Source: Prostheceraeus crozeri (lineage: Eukaryota > Platyhelminthes > Polycladida > Euryleptidae). From it: 64,000 nt of DNA. Shown here one piece after another: positions 62,100 to 64,000 of this stretch; the stretch's first letter is position 1; each line of letters opens with the position of its first letter. The position numbers and the translations under genes were made by a program. The DNA lies in the NCBI GenBank assembly GCA_907163375.1, contig CAJQUW010011052.1, positions 62,001 to 126,000 on the forward strand, written 5' to 3'. The notes below the pieces were generated by a model. It made no database searches and was not told the DNA's origin. It saw only the letters and a program-made list of their open reading frames with translations.

Positions 62100-62514
62100 T
62101 CAGACTTCAGACTAGTCCGACAATCATTTGAGTGTTTTATACCTCTGTAGCACCTCCGGACTACTACGGTCTATTTAGTCTGAGGCTTAAATGAAGGCAA
62201 GGCACTCAAGTGAGTGTCGGACTGATCGAAGCTTAAAAGAGGATAAGGGACTCAAGTGAGTGTATGGACTTAACCTCCGGACTATTACGGAAATCAATCA
62301 ATCAATCTATCAATCTATCAATCATTCTATTTAGTCCGAGGCTTAAAAGAAGACAAGAGATTCAAGTAACTGTATGGACTTGACCTCCGGACTATTACAG
62401 GTACAAAGTTAATTACGCTAATGACGAAGATGTTACGTTCTATTTAGTCCGAGGCTTAAAAGAAGACAAGAGATTCAAGTAACTGTATGCACTTGACCTC
62501 CGGACTATTACAGA
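62100..62514. repeat. Interspersed tandem repeats of about 73-112 bp
   Basis: CTATTTAGTCCGAGGCTTAA and GACCTCCGGACTATTACAG mark three to four units at about 62170, 62228, 62328 and 62440; the last two are nearly identical over 73 bp. A TCAATCAATCTATC microsatellite at 62287-62325 sits between. No gene. Confidence 0.8.
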
Positions 62515-62526
62515 TGCAAAAGTTAA

Positions 62527-63191
62527 TTACTCATGACAAATTGTTACATGACGTGCGAAGTTTCTCTTCATTACAACTTTGTTACAGTTATTACATCTCA
62601 CTTGTGCTTTTAAGCATTCTTTACATTGGTATTTGCTATCGTAAAATTCTGTTTTGGGTTTAAGAATTTCACAACTAGTACATTTACGTGTGTTAATTGT
62701 ACATGACTTAGAATGATTAGTAAAACCCTGGGCAGTGAAATATTTATTACAATTCAAACATTGTCTATCTTTTATTTTTGGTTGTGTTGGTAATTGACAT
62801 CTTTTTTGATGACGTGCAAAATTCTTAGATGTTATTTCTTTTCCACATTCAGCACACGTTCTTTTACTGGTTGCGACTGTTCTAGCATTTGTTGTTGTAG
62901 CATTTGTTGTTGTAGCATTTGTTGTTGTAACATTTGTTGTTGTAGCATTTGTTGTTCTACTGGTTGGTGCTGTTGTAACTGTTGTAAGTGTTGCACTGGG
63001 TGTGCTGTTGCATGTACTGGAGATGCAGTTGCATGTACTACTTTCACATGCTTATTTAATAATGCTTTGTTATGGAATGGCGCATTACAGATTTCACATA
63101 GAACCTTGGTTCTGCCAACTTTGTTGGATAGAAGCTTGGCTCCACCAACTTCTTCTTCGAAACGTGGGGCTTCAAATTCCTCGTTAGATAA
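62527..63191 (-). pseudogene. Multi-zinc-finger protein with Gln/Met repeats (third element)
   Basis: Starts MLSNEEFEAPRFEEEVG at 63191, with CEICNAPFHNKALLNKHVKV, a QQQML repeat (about five 15-bp units, 62880-62960), and further CxxC/HxxxC fingers to the C-terminal NFARHVTICHE. Broken about once. Likely nucleic-acid binding. Confidence 0.6.
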
Positions 63192-63211
63192 CATATTTTT
63201 AAACAGAAAAA

Positions 63212-63949
63212 ATGATGTTGACAAATGTTGGAGGAGGTGCTTACATTTCAAATAATCAAGAATCAGAAATAGACCTAGACAACTATATCATGAAAACTGG
63301 AGACGTTTTAATAGGACCGTCACATCTTTCTATTCTTCCACAACAAAATACTGAATTAACAAATAAAGAATATGTTGATAGACAGGTGGCTCCACTAATA
63401 AATGAATTATAGTTGCTAAAACTTAATGACAAATCATTAACAAAAAAATTATTAAAACTTGATAAAAAGAATCAAGATCTAGAAATAGATACATCAACAC
63501 TTCATAAAAAAATAACAAAACAAACAAAGATTGTGATCCTATTATCAATAACTTTAAGGGGTGCCATTATAAAGAATACAAATCAAAATAAACAACTGAA
63601 AGAAGAGTTAGTCAAAGTCACCGAAAATAATCAAAAATTATTGCAACATTTGCAACAACTGCAATCTACATTCCAAAAAAGTGTTGATGAATTGAGTACC
63701 AGAATTACACAACAAGTGCAGTTCATGAAAAATTGGATAAATGAAGTAAAAACACTTAATCAAAAAGTTAGTGATAAAGCACAATTGAATGCTCTTAAAA
63801 CGGCGTTGAAGATTAACCAGGAGAAAATGCAAGTTAATAGAAAAGAAATTAAAGTACATCACACGCTGCTTGACGCAATAGATAAAGTGCAACAGAAAAT
63901 TAATAAAGTTATCACGAAGTTGTTGTCCATTCACACACGTAAATCTTGA
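63212..63949 (+). pseudogene. Fibre-like coiled-coil protein (third element)
   Basis: The N-terminal part (DLDNYIMKTGDVLIGPSHLS and NTELTNKEYVDRQV) follows the pattern of tail-fibre-like Polinton proteins that begin with a 'MKTGD...G.L......A.NK.YVD' unit. The remainder is a long coiled coil (for example KQLKEELVKVTENNQKLLQH). Divergent from the zinc-finger gene, with about 20 bp between the starts. Broken about once. Virion attachment role is inferred. Confidence 0.55.
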
Positions 63950-64000
63950 TCAGACCATAGGTCCTCAGCTTACTAACCTATAGAACTTTGTCCAAAGGCT
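63950..64000. other. Window end, still inside the third element
   Basis: No terminus signature (AG...CT with flanking duplication) is seen, so the element probably goes on beyond 64000. Confidence 0.4.

Larger units (their letters stand above)
54050..64000 (+). mobile_element. Third Polinton-like element, different lineage, partial
   Basis: AT-rich block with a packaging ATPase, protein-primed PolB region, zinc-finger genes, a fibre-like coiled-coil gene and membrane/structural candidates. Gene order and protein sequences differ from copies 1 and 2. The left border near 54050 is only a guess from the start of an AT-rich tandem repeat; no terminal repeat pair can be tested because the right end is outside the window. 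Capsid, integrase and protease genes are not in view. Clearly decayed, roughly ten or more breaks. Confidence 0.8.

Noticed and set aside
62100-62514. CRISPR-like look of evenly repeated units
   Set aside because: Units are joined directly or separated by irregular, partly similar sequence, and the genome is eukaryotic.
1-64000. rRNA, tRNA or snRNA genes
   Set aside because: None found by eye: no conserved tRNA box pair with a foldable body and no rRNA core sequence.

Overview
The window is animal nuclear DNA, most likely from an aquatic invertebrate. The reasons are large Polinton/Maverick elements, very short GT-AG introns (about 59-67 nt) inside them, a Cys-loop ion-channel gene, and remnants of hAT-like, Crypton-like and non-LTR elements. 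The exact taxon cannot be read from the sequence. Most of the 64 kb is mobile DNA; I see one convincing host gene.

Layout. (1) 1-13196 is the right-hand part of a Polinton (copy 1); its other end lies left of the window. (2) 13197-20030 is a 6.8 kb spacer with a degenerate TAATCA-rich tract, a 1.3 kb inverted-repeat DNA transposon and a Crypton-type recombinase remnant. (3) 20031-42207 is a full-length 22.2 kb Polinton (copy 2) of the same family in the opposite orientation. It has about 0.7 kb terminal inverted repeats starting AG and a 6-bp target duplication, CCTACA. (4) 42208-51833 holds two 3' fragments of LINE reverse transcriptase, a Crypton-like recombinase, several palindromic MITE-like elements and a hAT-like element (47997-50180). 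(5) 51834-52979 is an intact, intronless nicotinic-receptor-like Cys-loop channel subunit on the minus strand. (6) About 54050 to the window end is part of a third, AT-rich Polinton-like element of another lineage.

Gene content of the Polinton family in copies 1 and 2: protein-primed DNA polymerase B, major capsid protein, two paralogous capsid-associated proteins, packaging ATPase, adenain-like protease, integrase with a chromodomain, two basic core-like proteins, two RING-like proteins, a DEDD-exonuclease-like protein and several unknowns. Three things go beyond the usual set. A TATA-binding-protein-like gene overlaps, in another frame, the second of two tandem PC4-like genes, which suggests an element-encoded transcription module. 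A roughly 140-bp repeat containing a small ORF separates small accessory genes like cassette boundaries. Finally, the polymerase gene and a second gene share a promoter and leader in which the ATG is followed at once by an intron.

The two family copies are very similar (near-identical proteins in the shared part), so the family looks young, but each copy carries several breaks. The third element is more decayed, with roughly ten or more breaks in the part seen. All three are treated here as fossils. Percent identities and family names are by eye; no database search was possible.
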